This document shows, piece after piece, positions 23,676-36,350 of a DNA stretch of 64,000 nucleotides. A program made the translations under genes and the position numbers. The notes under the pieces are model-generated. The model was not told the origin of the DNA. It was given only the letters and a program-made list of their open reading frames with translations, and did no database searches. Numbering within the stretch: position 1 is the stretch's first letter; every line of letters starts with the position of its first letter. Origin of the DNA: Biscogniauxia marginata (Eukaryota; Ascomycota; Sordariomycetes; Xylariales; Xylariaceae); contig MU404077.1 of the NCBI GenBank assembly GCA_022695795.1, positions 186,001 to 250,000 on the forward strand. The letters run 5' to 3'.

Positions 23676-26103
23676 TCAAAGATTCCGTTCGAAGAATGAC
23701 TGGATAATTCCCACGTTGTTCGCCTCGTACTCCCTAAGCTCGACCGTGCCGTCATCTGCCAGAAAAGTGTTAGGCTGCACAAACTTCCACCTTGGCTCGG
23801 TATTCGAGGCTATGATTTGCCTCCAGATCTCGTACTCGCCATCGACAGCACTCAGAGCTTCGTAGAACGGCCGGCATGCATCAACATCGGCGGTGGAGCG
23901 CCAGATATGGATCTTACAAAGCATGCGTCCAATAGAGGGTTTGCCGTGGGAGATGATCTTGGAGCGGTTGACACGGACGAACAGTGTTTTGGCGACCGGG
24001 TCGTGCTCTATCCACATGACACCATCGCCATCCTGGAGAATGTGCTTAAGTATCACAAATAGAGCCTTTCCATAAATAATGATAGTTAAAAGATTAGCTG
24101 TGGTAGAAACTTTGCCATTGCATTAGTTTTTAAACTCACCTGGTCGTACTCATCTATCCAGGTTTGGTTATCAACCTCGAAGCTACGAAGTGCACCAAGA
24201 CCATCAACCCCAATTCGCAGGTATGTGTAATATATGACTTGTCCTTGTTAGTCATGTTAAATCTCTCGCGGTCATAATAATGGGACACACTCACGGTCAT
24301 CTGCGGTCAGAGTGCTATTCTGATCATATCCAAATAAGGCAAGAATGTCCTTGTTGTCAGCCAGATAGTTCGAGACCAGAAATGCCCTGCACTCTTCCAC
24401 CGTTGGTGCCAGCTCCTCGAAGACACTGTTACAGGTTTCTTCAGGTCTATACCAAGTCTGTATGGGCTTGCCTGTGACTGGACTGATCGGCGGGTTCTTG
24501 TGATCAAAATTGAACTCGCTTGGGCCCGTCTCGGCCAGCAGTTTTCCGGTCCCGTAGCCGATAAGCTCCCGTATGATTATCTCAATGAATGACATGATAT
24601 GGACACAGCCCATGTACGCCTCAGCCTCTGAAGGGTGAACATAATAGCATGGGTAGTCGGGACTGCTGTTGAGGCTTATTCGATTACCATAAGCCATAAT
24701 CTTGACCCCGTGCGTTTTCCCATTGCTATCGTACTGCGTTAATGTCAACTATGAGCTCTATATATTGATCATATTGGACGATGAATATATTTTGAAACTT
24801 ACAACGGGGACTTTCGTGGCTTCCGAAACGGTCCTTGAAACGGAAGCGAGTACTGAGCTTCTGTTAGAACACTGTCTCTCTCCTTAATCCCCTGGCCACC
24901 GCTATACTCACTATCAATGATTTCGAAATCAACGATATCCATTTCGCTCAGTTCGAATGGTCCTTTGCCGTTGTTCTCATTTGGTACCGCATAAGGAAGT
25001 GTGCAGATAAATTCTGAAGACCTCTCGACGAGCTGAATCACTTTCCTTGTCTCACCAGAATGAGTAATACCAACTTCGGCTTGCCACTCGGCTCTCAAGT
25101 CATAGGCATCTCGACGGCTAAAGAGGAAACCCATGCAATGTTCTAACAGAGGAGCTTTGTCTTTGATCCATGTATCGAGGGCAGAATTGAAATCCATGTA
25201 GTTCCCAGTGCGGAAGCTGTTGACAAGCAGCGTAAGCGCAATCTTTTCTTCGTCGGTTGCAGCATGCTTGCTCGCTTCAGTGAGCTCTGCACAGATCTTG
25301 GCCAATTCCTCACTATGGTCACCACGACGGAGGAAAACTCTAGCCTGACGCTGGCCTTCGATCTCAACGCCCCCGAGAAACTGGGGCATGGGATCTTTTT
25401 CCACAGACGCCTGGATAATTTCGAACATATCTAAACCCTTGAACTCTGGGGTGTTGTTATGGGTGTGTTTCTGAAGGCGAGTGTTCTCTGAAGTGATTAA
25501 TTTGGCTTCTATCATATCTGTGATGGCATTAATCTCTGTATCTGTGATCCATTCCTTGCCAGGGTAGCCGGGATACCTGGCATTAGCAGGTTGAGTTGCC
25601 ATCATGGGGTCAAGGATCTCTTCAAGCTTTGCGGTTGCCTCAGGTGATATGCTTGCCATCTTGAGGAGGGCATCTTTCGGAACATCTGGGATGGCCTTAC
25701 GGCGTCCATCATCCTGTCACTGAAGTATCAGTAAACCCAAGCCACGGTGCAGGAGCCGGCAAGTACGCACATAGTAGTTGCCAAGGCTTGACAGGAACAT
25801 GCCAGCAAACTTGAGCCATGCATCTAGATTCTCCTGTTTTACGCCACGGTCAAGAAGAACTTCCCATCGTCCACTGCATCCTCTGTGTAGCTCAAGAATG
25901 AAGTCGAATATCCCCTCTGCCTCAGGCGATGTTTGCCGAAGCACAATTCGGCTGCCGTACCAGCACGCCCGTGCTAAATGGTGAGCGTAGACTCTGTAGA
26001 GTTTGTCATCCTTGGTTTCATCCTCGACTAGGCTATCAAAGGCCTTACGGACCTCCAACCTATGCGTGACCTCATGGAAACCACGATTCTCTAGAGTTGG
26101 CAT
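23676..26103 (-). CDS. Dipeptidyl peptidase III (M49) homologue lacking the zinc site, 708 aa
   Basis: Six exons on the minus strand: 26103-25771, 25713-24912, 24852-24803, 24748-24295, 24237-24140, 24065-23676. Introns of 54-74 bp have GT...AG ends and all phases agree. The product runs the full length of the DPP III family: YAHHLARACWYGSRIVLRQ near the start, FNFDHKNPPISPVTGKP and TWYRPEET in the middle, then NRSKIISHGKP and KFVQPNT near the end. DPP III removes dipeptides from peptide N termini using a zinc held by HELLGH and EECRAE. Here those motifs read RELIGY (about 455-460) and EECRAF (about 513-518): both zinc His are gone while the catalytic Glu remains. The ESYRDP motif is FSRRDA, and the conserved GIPAGINIPNY segment is absent. 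The frame is intact, so it looks like an expressed pseudoenzyme, not a dead gene. Exon 3 (50 nt) is the least certain. Confidence 0.85.
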
Positions 26104-26776
26104 TTTCAGGCTTAAGTGGGAGATTAGACGTTGTCTATTATTTAGGTTGCTGAAACTGAATATAAAGGCCAGAGGATCACATAAATTTCAGGTTGTATGG
26201 CAGTGAAATACAACACCTCGTCCAGAAATCGGAAGGGAGACGCAAGATAGTAAATAAAACAATAGAGCGGATGACTTTTAAAGTGCCAGAATCGAGCCTG
26301 CAGTGGCAGTCATGCAACGTTTTCACGGGTCTACATGTGATCGGAGCTGTATAGATGCCTGCGTTGGGTTTTAGATCAAGGGGGGCTCATAATAAAGATC
26401 CAGTACCAGACCGGTGATCTCACATAGGAGAGATAATGACTTAAGCCGCATTAAGAACACGAAAAGTGATAGTTTTAATTGGGAGGGTAGATGTATGGGT
26501 GACCTGGGGCGAATATGCAAGGGGCTACACAAAGACAAATGGCTCAGGTCAGCCGCCTCTTCGAAGAGGTGAATGCGGTTATTTTCTGGTCAAAATAACC
26601 ACTATAATGAAGCAAACTGGTCCTCCCTACCAAGGGGCGAGAAGTACGTAAGTAGGTTAACTGTGCAGATTGACCGAATATGGGGCGTAGGTCATCTCTA
26701 CTTAAAACAATCGTTTGAAGCCCCTGCCTCATTCCAGTACAACATTGATCGATCAATATTATCTCGCTATATATTA
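26104..26776. other. Intergenic region between DPP III-like gene and retrotransposon
   Basis: This 0.67 kb holds the presumed promoter of the minus-strand DPP III-like gene and ends at the retrotransposon. Base composition is normal until the LTR starts. No promoter motif stands out, and the short open frames here are not convincing. Confidence 0.45.
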
Positions 26777-27037
26777 TGCAGGACATACACAGACAAGTCA
26801 CCTAGCAATAATAAGGCAAATATGCAATTAAAGCCTTATAATATATCGGGCTAAAAAAGGAGGGGTATCCGGATTTAAGGTCCGGAGATATTCTTATTAT
26901 GCGTAATATTATCTTGTTTATAAATATAAGAAAGGATTAAATTAAATAAACAAAAAAAGGACTTAAATTAATAAGGCTTAACTTAATAAAATATATTATT
27001 ATTATTTTAATTTTATATTTAACTTCGTAATATTATA
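26777..27037 (+). repeat. Left LTR of the RIP-mutated retrotransposon
   Basis: It begins TGCAGGACATACACAG and matches the right LTR base for base except at transition sites. Its outer (left) half keeps more G and C than the matching half of the right LTR. Confidence 0.85.
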
Positions 27038-30000
27038 TTTTATTACTTTTATTATATATTAAATATTATTTATATTTATATTTAATTAAACGAAAACTTA
27101 AATATACCTGTAAAATATTACTTTAATAATTTATAATTATTATTATAAATTACGTATTTTTAAGAAATCTTAAGGAAAAAATTTATTTTTTATAAATCCT
27201 TTTTATAATTATTTTGCCCTTTTCGCCGTTTTAAAATCCTCGCTTAAAATGTTAATAACTTAAAACTTAAAAAAAGTAAATAATTTTGTCGTTTTATTTA
27301 TCTCGTTTTTGTTTAATATAGTTATATAAAATTTTTATATTTCGAATATAAATAATATTATTATTAATAATTTCGTTTTATAACTTTAAAATTTTATTAC
27401 TCGAATAAATTAAGCTTTAAACGATGTGATTAATTTTATAATAAAAAAATAAAATCGATAATAACGCTTTAAATTAATTTCACGTTAATTACGACATTTT
27501 TAACGATATAATGTATTAAATATTTAATAATAACGAGAAGAATTTAAAGGTAATATAATTAAAATAAATAATTACTTCATAATCGTTATCCACCGATAAA
27601 TAGTTATTTATATAAAAAATAACACTTAATAATAAAAATTCTTAAAATATATAATTACCGTTATAAAGAACTAAAAAGAGTTTTAAAGAAAAGCTTATAA
27701 TATGATAAAGGCGTTTTATAAGGCTTAATAAGACTTAAAACGTTAAAACTAAGAAATTAAAAACTAAGTTTAAATTTAAGATTTCGATATTCGCAAATTA
27801 TTTGTAAAAATAATAAATTATAACGTTTATTTTATCGATTTAAAATAAAAGTTAATTTAATAAATTTAAGAAATTATTTAAGATATTTTTATTAAAACTT
27901 AAAATTCTCGAATTATTAATAAAATAATTCGAGATTTAAGTTATAAAAAGCGACTTTTCTCGTTTTTTTAATATGAAATTTATTTTTAGCTTTTTATTAA
28001 AAAGGAAAATTTTTATTTATAATTTATTAATTATTTTAAAAACTATTATAACTTCAACGTTTTTTATTAATATTTTCGCTTTTTAATTAAAATAAATTAT
28101 TATAATTTTTATTTATTTTCGAAATAATAATATTTTTGCTTTTTTAAAATTTTATTATATATAAAACTAATATAAACATATAAAAAAAGTTATATTTAAA
28201 TAAATAACCTCGTTTTAATAGATAAGTTATTTAAAAAGGTTTAACTCCGGGAATAATAATAATAATAACGAAAATTACGGTAAGGAACCTTTAAAAGGTT
28301 TACTTCAAGGCTTAAAGTAATTAATAAAGGGCCCCTCGCCGCTTAAACGACTTATAAAGGTAAATTTAATAAAAAACTTATTTAAAGTTTTTATTTAAGC
28401 CTTAAAAAATATTTAACTTTAAATAAATAAGTCCTTAATATATAATAATAAGAATATAAAGAAATTTCGTATTTAATAGATATTTATCGAAATATTTTTA
28501 AATATGTATTATAACTCCTTTAAAAACGATAAAGTTAAAATAATATAAATAAGATTACTTTTTATAAAAAAAAGCCTTTAATTAATATTAAAAAAAGGTT
28601 TATATATTAATTAATATATATATTTAATAATTAAACTAATTATTTTATTTCGATTTAAAAACGATTTTATAATATTATTAAACCTTTTAAATATTAAAAC
28701 GATATTATTTATTAGTTTTTAGTTTTAAAACATTATTTTTAGCGTTTTTTAATAGAAATTTTTAATTTAATTTACTTTTATTAAAAAAGCGTTTTTAATA
28801 TTAATAAAGATTTTATTATTATTATTAAAGAAACTAAATAAATTTACGAAATTATAAATATTAACTTCGTTAAACTAAAAAAAGAAAAATCCGGTTTTAA
28901 GGAGTTTAAGAATTTAAATAAATTAAAGAACTTTAATTGCTTTTTTTAAGTTTTTAAAAAGGTTTAAACCCCTTAAAAAAGAAAAAAAACTATTAATAAT
29001 AATAAAAACGTTTAAATTACGATAAAGGAAACATTAAAAAGTATTAATTAAAAAATATCGATAAAAAATATATTTAATATAATAAAAATATTATATATTA
29101 CGAAAAAATATTATATTAAGCGAAATATTAATAATAATAAATTATTATTAATCTTAAAAAAATAAGTATTAGTAATTATTAGAATTAAAAAAGTAAAAAG
29201 CTTTAAAGTTAAAAAAGAAAATTTAAAACTAAAAAAAGTTAAAATCGCTAAAGTAACTCTTAATTTATTTTAAAAAAACCTAATATATATAAATTTAATA
29301 TTAAAATAAAAAAGGATTTTTATTAAGTTTTTTTAATTTACTTATAAGGATTTTATAGTTAATTAATAAACACGAATCTTTAATTATTTTTATTTCTCGT
29401 TTAAATTAAAGCGTATATATAAAGCCTTTAATGATTTAAGTAAGTTTATATTATCTCGTATATTAAACGTATTTACGACTAAACGTTTTATATTTAATTT
29501 CGCTTTTTTAACGTGTAAACGACTTTATATAAAAAATAAACTTATAATAATTATGATTTTTATACTTTAAAAATATATAGTTCTTATTAAAGTTTTAATA
29601 AATATAAGCACGTTAATACTTTTAATTAATCGAAATTTCTTAAAAATATATTAAATCTTTATTTATAAGTATTTTATTAAAGAAATAATTAAAGTTTATA
29701 ATAAGGAAATTATTTTTAACGTTAAAACTTATTTCGCGCCGGATATTATAATTAAAAAAGGCGATTATTACGATAAATTCTCGTTTAAAGTTATTCTTTT
29801 AAATTATAAATACGATATAATTTTTTTATTTTAATAAATAAATAAATATTAACTTTTTAATTTATATTATAATTAAAATAAGAAGTTAAAATTTAATTTC
29901 GATTATTATTAATAATATTTTTTTATTTATAATAAAAATATAGTTTTTAATAAAAACGTATTAATTATTAAATTAATAATATATATTAAAAAAAAGGAAG

Positions 30001-32112
30001 TCGTTTTATTTAATGTCCCGTTTAAATATTAAAATTATTTCCATATTATAACTAAAAAAATAACGCGTTAATTATTATTATATCGATTATACGATTATAC
30101 GATTAATATTATAAAAAAGAAAACTCCTTTATAAGGATTAATATATTTATTTAATAATAAAAAGTTAAAGTTATTATAAGAATAACTAAAAAAAATATTA
30201 GTAATTAAAAAGATTTATTAATTTAAATTATTAATTTTTGTTTTTATTTTATTTATATTTAAAACGTATAAATAAGAATTAAAACTTTATATAAATTATT
30301 ATAGTTTTAATTAAATTATTAAATTAAATAAGTATTTATTATTTATAATAAAAAAACTTTAAAAACGAATTAATACGGCTAAATGGTTTATTAAGTTTAA
30401 CTTAAAAAACGGGTTTTATTTTATTTAAATTAAAAAAAGGAATAAATAAAAAACCGTATTTTGTTATTAATATAAGTTATACGAATATATAATTATATTT
30501 TTTAAGTTAATTAATATTTTAGTTACTTTTTAATTAAAAAGGTTTTAAAGAAATTAATAAATAATAAACTTATAATCGCCTCGGATAAATATATATAAAA
30601 AGCATAAAAATTAGAATTCTTAAAATATATTATATCGCTTATGAGAATAAAAATATCGCAAAAAAAAGTCGAAATCGTTTTATTTTAGAAAAAACTATCG
30701 TTAATAAAAAAATATTTAATTATTTATTAAGTTTTTTAATTTTTATTAATAATTTATTAAAGATTTTTTAAAGATTATTAAGTTATTAACATTTTCGATT
30801 TAAAACAAACTTAAAAATTAAATATAAATACTAGAAATAAAAAAGGTATTTAAAAAACTTAAAATAGTTTTTATTATAATATTAGTTTTAACATTTCCGG
30901 ATTTTTCTTAATAATTTATAATTAAAATAAACGCTTTAAATTTCGTATTAAAAAGAGTTTTAATAATAAATTATATTTAATAGTTTTTTACTTTTATAAA
31001 TTAATATTTATTAAAATTAATTATAATATATATAATAAAAAAAATTTTAAAAATAAAATTAATATTTATAAAAAGTTAAATATTTCGTTTAAGTTTATAT
31101 AAATTATTATAACCTTATTTACTTTATAATAATAAAAATGTTAAATAAATATTAAGCTTAATAAGTTTAAAAGCTCGCCGTTATAAATTTTATTATATAT
31201 TATTAATTAAAAAATAAAACTTTAAAGTAAACTTATTTTTTAAGCGTTAAAAATATTACTTAAAAAAAAGAAATAAATATTAATTAATAATAATAATAAT
31301 ATAAGAAAAATATTTTTTATTTTTATTTTTAATATTAATAATAAGGTTAAAAAGTATTTTTACGGCAAAATAAAGTAATAACTTTTTAAACTAAGTTAAA
31401 AAAGCGATTTAAAAGGACGCAAAATACTTATTTATTATAATAAACCTTAAAAAATAAGATTTTATATTACGAATACGCGTTATAAATACCGGTATTTAAA
31501 GACTTAAAAAATTTATTTAAATTAAAACACGATTCTCGTGTAATAAAACATATAAATTAAATTAAAATTATAAAAATAATTTAACGGAACTTTTAATAAT
31601 TAAAAATGGAAAACTTAATTATAAAGTATATATAAAGATATATAAAATGTTAATAAAATAAGTTTTTTTTAATATACTTTATATAGTAAATTATAACTTT
31701 TAAAGTTTTTTTTGTTTTAATAGTTTATTTCGATGAATTTTATTATAAACCTCTTTTTATTAAAAAGATATAATTAGTTATAAGTTCTAATTAATTAGTT
31801 TATTAAAATAGTATATTTTATTTTTTTTAAAAAATAAAAATAAAAAGTAAAAAACTTAATTTAAACTTTTACTTAAAAAGTTTAAAGATTTTATAAGGTT
31901 TTTATTAATATAATTTTTAATTGTAATTCTCGCTTTATTTTATAATTTTAAAAAGCCCTTATAAAGTTATTAAAAATAAAGCCTCGAATAAATATAATAT
32001 TTTACCTTTAAATTAATAAGTAAATCGAAAAGATTAATTAAACCTTTAAAGCTTATTTTAAGGTTTTCGTTAATTAAAAAATAATAAATAAATAAATAAT
32101 TTATTTATAGTT

Positions 32113-32206
32113 NNNNNNNNNNNNNNNNNNNNNNNNNNNNNNNNNNNNNNNNNNNNNNNNNNNNNNNNNNNNNNNNNNNNNNNNNNNNNNNNNNNNNNNN
32201 NNNNNN
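32113..32206. other. Assembly gap (94 N)
   Basis: A run of 94 undetermined bases lies inside an 18 bp tandem array. The array unit is visible on both sides, so the gap probably hides more copies of it. Confidence 0.95.
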
Positions 32207-32322
32207 TATAGTTAAATTTATTTATAGTTAAATTTATTTATAGTTAAATTTATTTATAGTTAAATTTATTTATAGTTAAATTTATTTATAGTTAAATTTA
32301 TTTATAGTTAAATTTATTTATA
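32207..32322. repeat. 18 bp tandem repeat flanking the gap
   Basis: About 6.5 copies of TATAGTTAAATTTATTTA are identical or nearly so. The partial unit TTTATTTATAGTT just before the gap shows that the array spans it. The uniform copies contrast with the mutated retrotransposon around them, so the expansion is younger than RIP. Confidence 0.85.
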
Positions 32323-32970
32323 ATATATTTCTTTTCGTTTTATATTAATTATAGATTTTATTTCGCTGTAAATAACTCCTTTTTAGTTATAATTAAATAT
32401 TCGAAAAGCTTTTTTTATGTTTATTAAATAATTATTAAAGTATATTTAAAAAAGAATAAAGAAATATATAAACTTTAAACGAGTAATTATATTTAAAATT
32501 TAATAAGGGGATTTAATTATATTTAATAAAAAATGTTTAATTATAAGTTTTTAAGACTTTTTTAAGTCTTTAAGAAATTGGTTTTTATTATTATTAAATT
32601 TAAGTTTTTTAATTAATAAAAAATTTATAACGTTTTTTATATCTCGTTAATCGAATTTTTTTGATTTTCGGGATAGTTTATTTTTAATTTAAATTAGATT
32701 TTTAAAGAATTTAATTTAATTTAAATAGTAAACGGTTATAATGTTAATAAAATAGTTAATTTTATTATGACAAATTAAGAGGTATAATATTTTATTAAAT
32801 GAAAAAGTTTTTCCGTTAAAAAAAATTAAATTTAAGAACTTTATAATTATTTTTATAAAGAAGTATAAATTATAATTTTTAAATTTTATTTAAGGAATTT
32901 AATCGCTTTTAAAGACTTTAAAGTAATTTAAAGATTTAAAATAAACCTAAAAAAAGGGGAAATAATATTA

Positions 32971-33231
32971 TATAAAATATATATAAATAAGTTATTTAGT
33001 AGTAATAAAGTAAATATGTAATTAAAGCTTTATAATATATTAAGCTAAAAAAGGAAAAGTATTTAAACTTAAGGTTCGGAAGTATTTTTATTATGTGTAA
33101 TATTGTCTTATTTATAAATATAGGAAAAGATTAAGTCGAATAAGTAAGGAAAAGACTTAAATTAATAAGGCTCGACCTAATAAAATATACTGCTATTATT
33201 CTGGCTTTATACTTAACCTCGTAACACTGTA
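32971..33231 (+). repeat. Right LTR of the RIP-mutated retrotransposon
   Basis: This is the partner of 26777-27037. Its outer (right) half keeps G and C (CTGCTATTATTCTGGC), where the left LTR has A and T. It lies 83 bp from the stop codon of the dehydrogenase gene to its right. Confidence 0.85.
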
Positions 33232-33314
33232 ATACATCGATAGACAAGACACCTTATATATACTCGGCGTATTATGGTATTAGGACGAATATTTGAATAC
33301 GTGGACATGATTAC

Positions 33315-34482
33315 TTAGTAGCTAAATTCTTGATTGACAAGCTTCTCGCTCAGCTTCCACAGCCTCTCTGCCTCTATACTACTAGTGGCCCAAGGCTTAA
33401 TGGTATCCTTTAAGGGATCCCCAATGCGTGAGTCCAAAATATATTTCCCGTTGTGCTCTATATACGCATTAGCATCCAATATATATACTTGACCAAGATA
33501 TCAAAGCACCTACCTTGTAAACCGGGAGCGAATGACGCGAATATGTATGGTGCAACGCCTCGCAGTTGCGGCTTGAAGTTGAACGAAGTGTTCCAACCTT
33601 CTGGATTGCCAAGTGCCTTATCAGCAAGCACTAACAAATTGGTCAGCATGCACTCTGATCATGAAAACATATAATAGGAAACCTACTTAACAGAGGATAG
33701 TCAACATCCCAATTACATGAAGCCCCGAGGTTCGTGCCCTCGACGGTCCCCGGGTGGACACTAAAGGCTAACAGCCCACGCGGTCCCAGCTTTTCAGCTA
33801 ACGAAATGGCCATCAGCATATTGGCGGTCTTGGACTGGCCGTAGGCATGCCACTTGTTGTACGTCTTGCCCTCCTGAAAATCGCAGCTCGGTTAGTATAA
33901 AGGGAAATTGAAGATTCCACACTGAAAAAGGAGAACACAAACGTCAAAGCCATAATCGTGCCATCGGATGGGATTCAGGCGGTGGCCGTCGCTAGTTATG
34001 CTGATGACCCGCGGGGCCTTGGAAGCCAAGATCTTGTCCATAATCAAGTTGGTGAAAAGGAAATGGCCCAGATGATTGGTGCCAAACTGGCTCTCGAAGC
34101 CATCGGTAGTGAGGAAGTAGTCGGTGCCCATGAGACCGGCACTATTTACGAGTACATCGATGTTAGGCACATCGTCCCACGAGTTGATAGTAGTAGCTGC
34201 TTGGCGCACAGCCGCGAACGACCCGAGGTCGAGCTGCAGAACACGAGTCTTGACGCCGGGTGAGGCTGCGGCGACCTTTTCGGCCGTTTTTCGAGCCTTC
34301 TCGTCATTACGGCTGGCAAGAATTATTAGAGCAGGCTGAGCTTTGGAGATAAATTCCGTATATGCAGCTCCAAGAGAACCGGGCGTCACGCCCGTGACCA
34401 AGATGATCTTGTTTCTTATATCACTGGCAAAGTCATTGACGAGCTCGTCAGCGGTCGTGTTGGTATCATATGATTTTGCCAT
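33315..34482 (-). CDS. Short-chain dehydrogenase/reductase, 328 aa
   Basis: Four exons on the minus strand: 34482-33943, 33873-33687, 33630-33514, 33457-33315. Introns are 69, 56 and 56 bp; the first has a perfect TACTAAC branch site and TTTTCAG end. The protein is a Rossmann-fold NAD(P)-dependent oxidoreductase of the retinol-dehydrogenase/WW-domain-oxidoreductase-like group. Features seen are the nucleotide loop ILVTGVTPGSLG (about residues 28-39), LASRN, LQLDLGSFAAV, VNSAGLMG (NxAG motif), NHLGHFLFTNL, and the catalytic YGQSK (Tyr-x-x-x-Lys). The start at 34482 (ATGGCAAAATC) is chosen over an in-frame ATG 75 bp upstream because the extra residues are unlike the family. The substrate is unknown. 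The gene is intact although its 3' end is only 83 bp from a RIP-mutated element. Confidence 0.88.
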
Positions 34483-35540
34483 GGCGGACGTAATAATTAG
34501 TTTGCGTGGTGCCAGTTTTTTTGTACGAGGTATGTTTACGATTATCACTACGGTCAAGACTCATTTGAAGATTAAGAAACAAATAGGACCCAAGGAGGGA
34601 AAACAGTTAATAACGTAGATGGTCATTTTACTATCGTGCTTTGTAATCCTCATGTCCCCAGCCCGAAGCTGGAGGTTTCCAAGGTAGAGATTGTATCGGC
34701 TTTGGATTTAAATCCGATAAATCCTGCAATATGGGGCGTGACATGGACTCATTGAATTCGGCGCCATGCTTTATCTCCGGTTACACAAAAGATGGACTAT
34801 AAGCCTGATGCCGCCGTTGCATCGCCGTTGAGAAGCCCCGCAGCGCCATACCAGATCGGAAGTCCTCTCCAATCATGTCAGTCGAAGTTGAGTTGCTCTG
34901 AGCCAATCACAATTCGGTACCATATTCTCTCGCATTCCTCAAACGGAAAGCAGCCAACGATGAAGCAAAAACTCAACCCACTCTCTGCTAGGATAGGATG
35001 AAACCCAGTGAGGCTTTTTTGAGGAACAGTAGTGCTTACGTTAGATGTGGATAGAAGTAAGCAAATATTTTGATATAACTATCGAGCTGCGACGTTACTA
35101 CGAAGTCATGCTTTTCCATCCTCCGCTGAATCATTGGGGTGGCGTTCACAACTGGAATGATTAAACAATGGCGACATGAAGTTTTGAAATCCGAAAGCGT
35201 CTTCGTCTACTTCCACTCAACACAATCTTTCTATGCCATCTTGTACATCAACCTCCCTATCAGCAACGTATTATCTGTGATTCTCATCACTATTGTATAT
35301 GACAGCTTTAAATGATCTCGATTGGAGGTTGTTATACTATCTTCCTAGCTACTTGAGTAGTCTTCTAGGTCAATATATTTGAGTTTCTATTATATCAGTT
35401 TAATCTCTACTAACTCGTCAATATATTTGTTGAGCGATCACGACTTGGGCACACCACACCGGACGAAAACTACCGAACTTCTCTTGTGTTTTCTTATTCC
35501 CAACCCGGCGACTATACCTCGTATAACTGTATCTAATTCA
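34483..35540. other. Intergenic region
   Basis: About 1 kb upstream of the dehydrogenase carries no gene I can support. The proximal part presumably includes its promoter. Confidence 0.45.
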
Positions 35541-36350
35541 TATCAGTATGTAGTGGATGAGTGCATTGAGCCACCTCGGAGGCAGCGTGCTGGCCTGGCA
35601 TCTTACTGGTAATTTATTAGGTTCAAGTCCTAATTTCTTTATTCTTAATTTTATGGTCTTTTATTCATAAAAACCAAGTCACTAGTTCACTAGTTCACGA
35701 AATAATCTATATCATTTTGGCGAGTAGTTTTTATCGTCATTAATTGGACATTTCCTCGACACACAAATTTGATGAAATTTGGACATTTAATAAGTTGTCC
35801 ACTTAATTTTTATCAATTTTGTCAAATTCTCTTGGTGGAGTTAAAAGTTTTACTCTATTTTTAATTTTTAAATAAATTTTATTTTATTCCATTAATTTTA
35901 TTAAATTTCATTAATAGCTTTACATTAATTCCATTAATAAATTAATTTCATTTACATTAATATTTATTTATTTATTTAAGAACCCGGTTTATCGCTAAGA
36001 AATGTCAAACTTCAAACCCGACTCCCCCTTTCAGGGGTTAGGGGTTTCATGAAGTTTTCCTTTTCTTTGCTTCCGGGTTCTTCACTGTTCTTCACTGTTC
36101 TTTGCTTTTATTATTAAAGCTTTAATTTCATTAAAGCTTCACTCAGCTCGGTCCGGAGTCCCGGAACCGCGTCCGGCTGGTTGAGATCGAGCCCACATAT
36201 CCGTACCGGTTTTGACGGACCCACTCACTTCCGATTAAACCGGACACCAGTCCGACCTGACCCTTAAGGCGATACAATGGTTCCGGCTTAGACATGATGT
36301 CGCAGGGGCCTAGATTTTTAAAAGTCAGTCCATCTTGACGAAATAATTAT
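35541..36350. repeat. AT-rich repeat-like region with a tRNA-like T arm
   Basis: At 35614-35630 TTAGG TTCAAGT CCTAA forms a 5 bp stem with a 7 nt loop and contains a pol III B-box-like GGTTCAAGTCC. A full tRNA cannot be folded because no sequence pairs with the acceptor side. It is followed by AT-rich DNA with many ATTAAT/TTAAATAAA runs and short direct repeats such as TCACTAGT. This may be a tRNA-derived short retroelement or part of an LTR element, but the class is not established. Confidence 0.3.

Larger units (their letters stand above)
26777..33231 (+). mobile_element. RIP-mutated LTR retrotransposon, ~6.45 kb
   Basis: Two ~261 bp direct repeats (26777-27037 and 32971-33231) bound an extremely AT-rich interior. 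The repeats align colinearly and differ essentially only by C/T and G/A. A purine-rich tract (AAAAAAAGGGGAAA) immediately precedes the right repeat, which fits a polypurine tract and plus-strand orientation. Length and architecture fit a Ty1/copia or Ty3-type element. The interior has no frame longer than a few dozen codons, so Gag-Pol is not readable and the superfamily is undetermined. No 5 bp target duplication is certain. There is an assembly gap at 32113-32206. Confidence 0.85.

Noticed and set aside
24853..24911. Reading the DPP III-like exon straight through to a stop at 24799
   Set aside because: The straight reading loses the family similarity. A GTGAGT donor and a TCTAAC branch with CAG acceptor restore a frame that matches the family and the next exon's phase.
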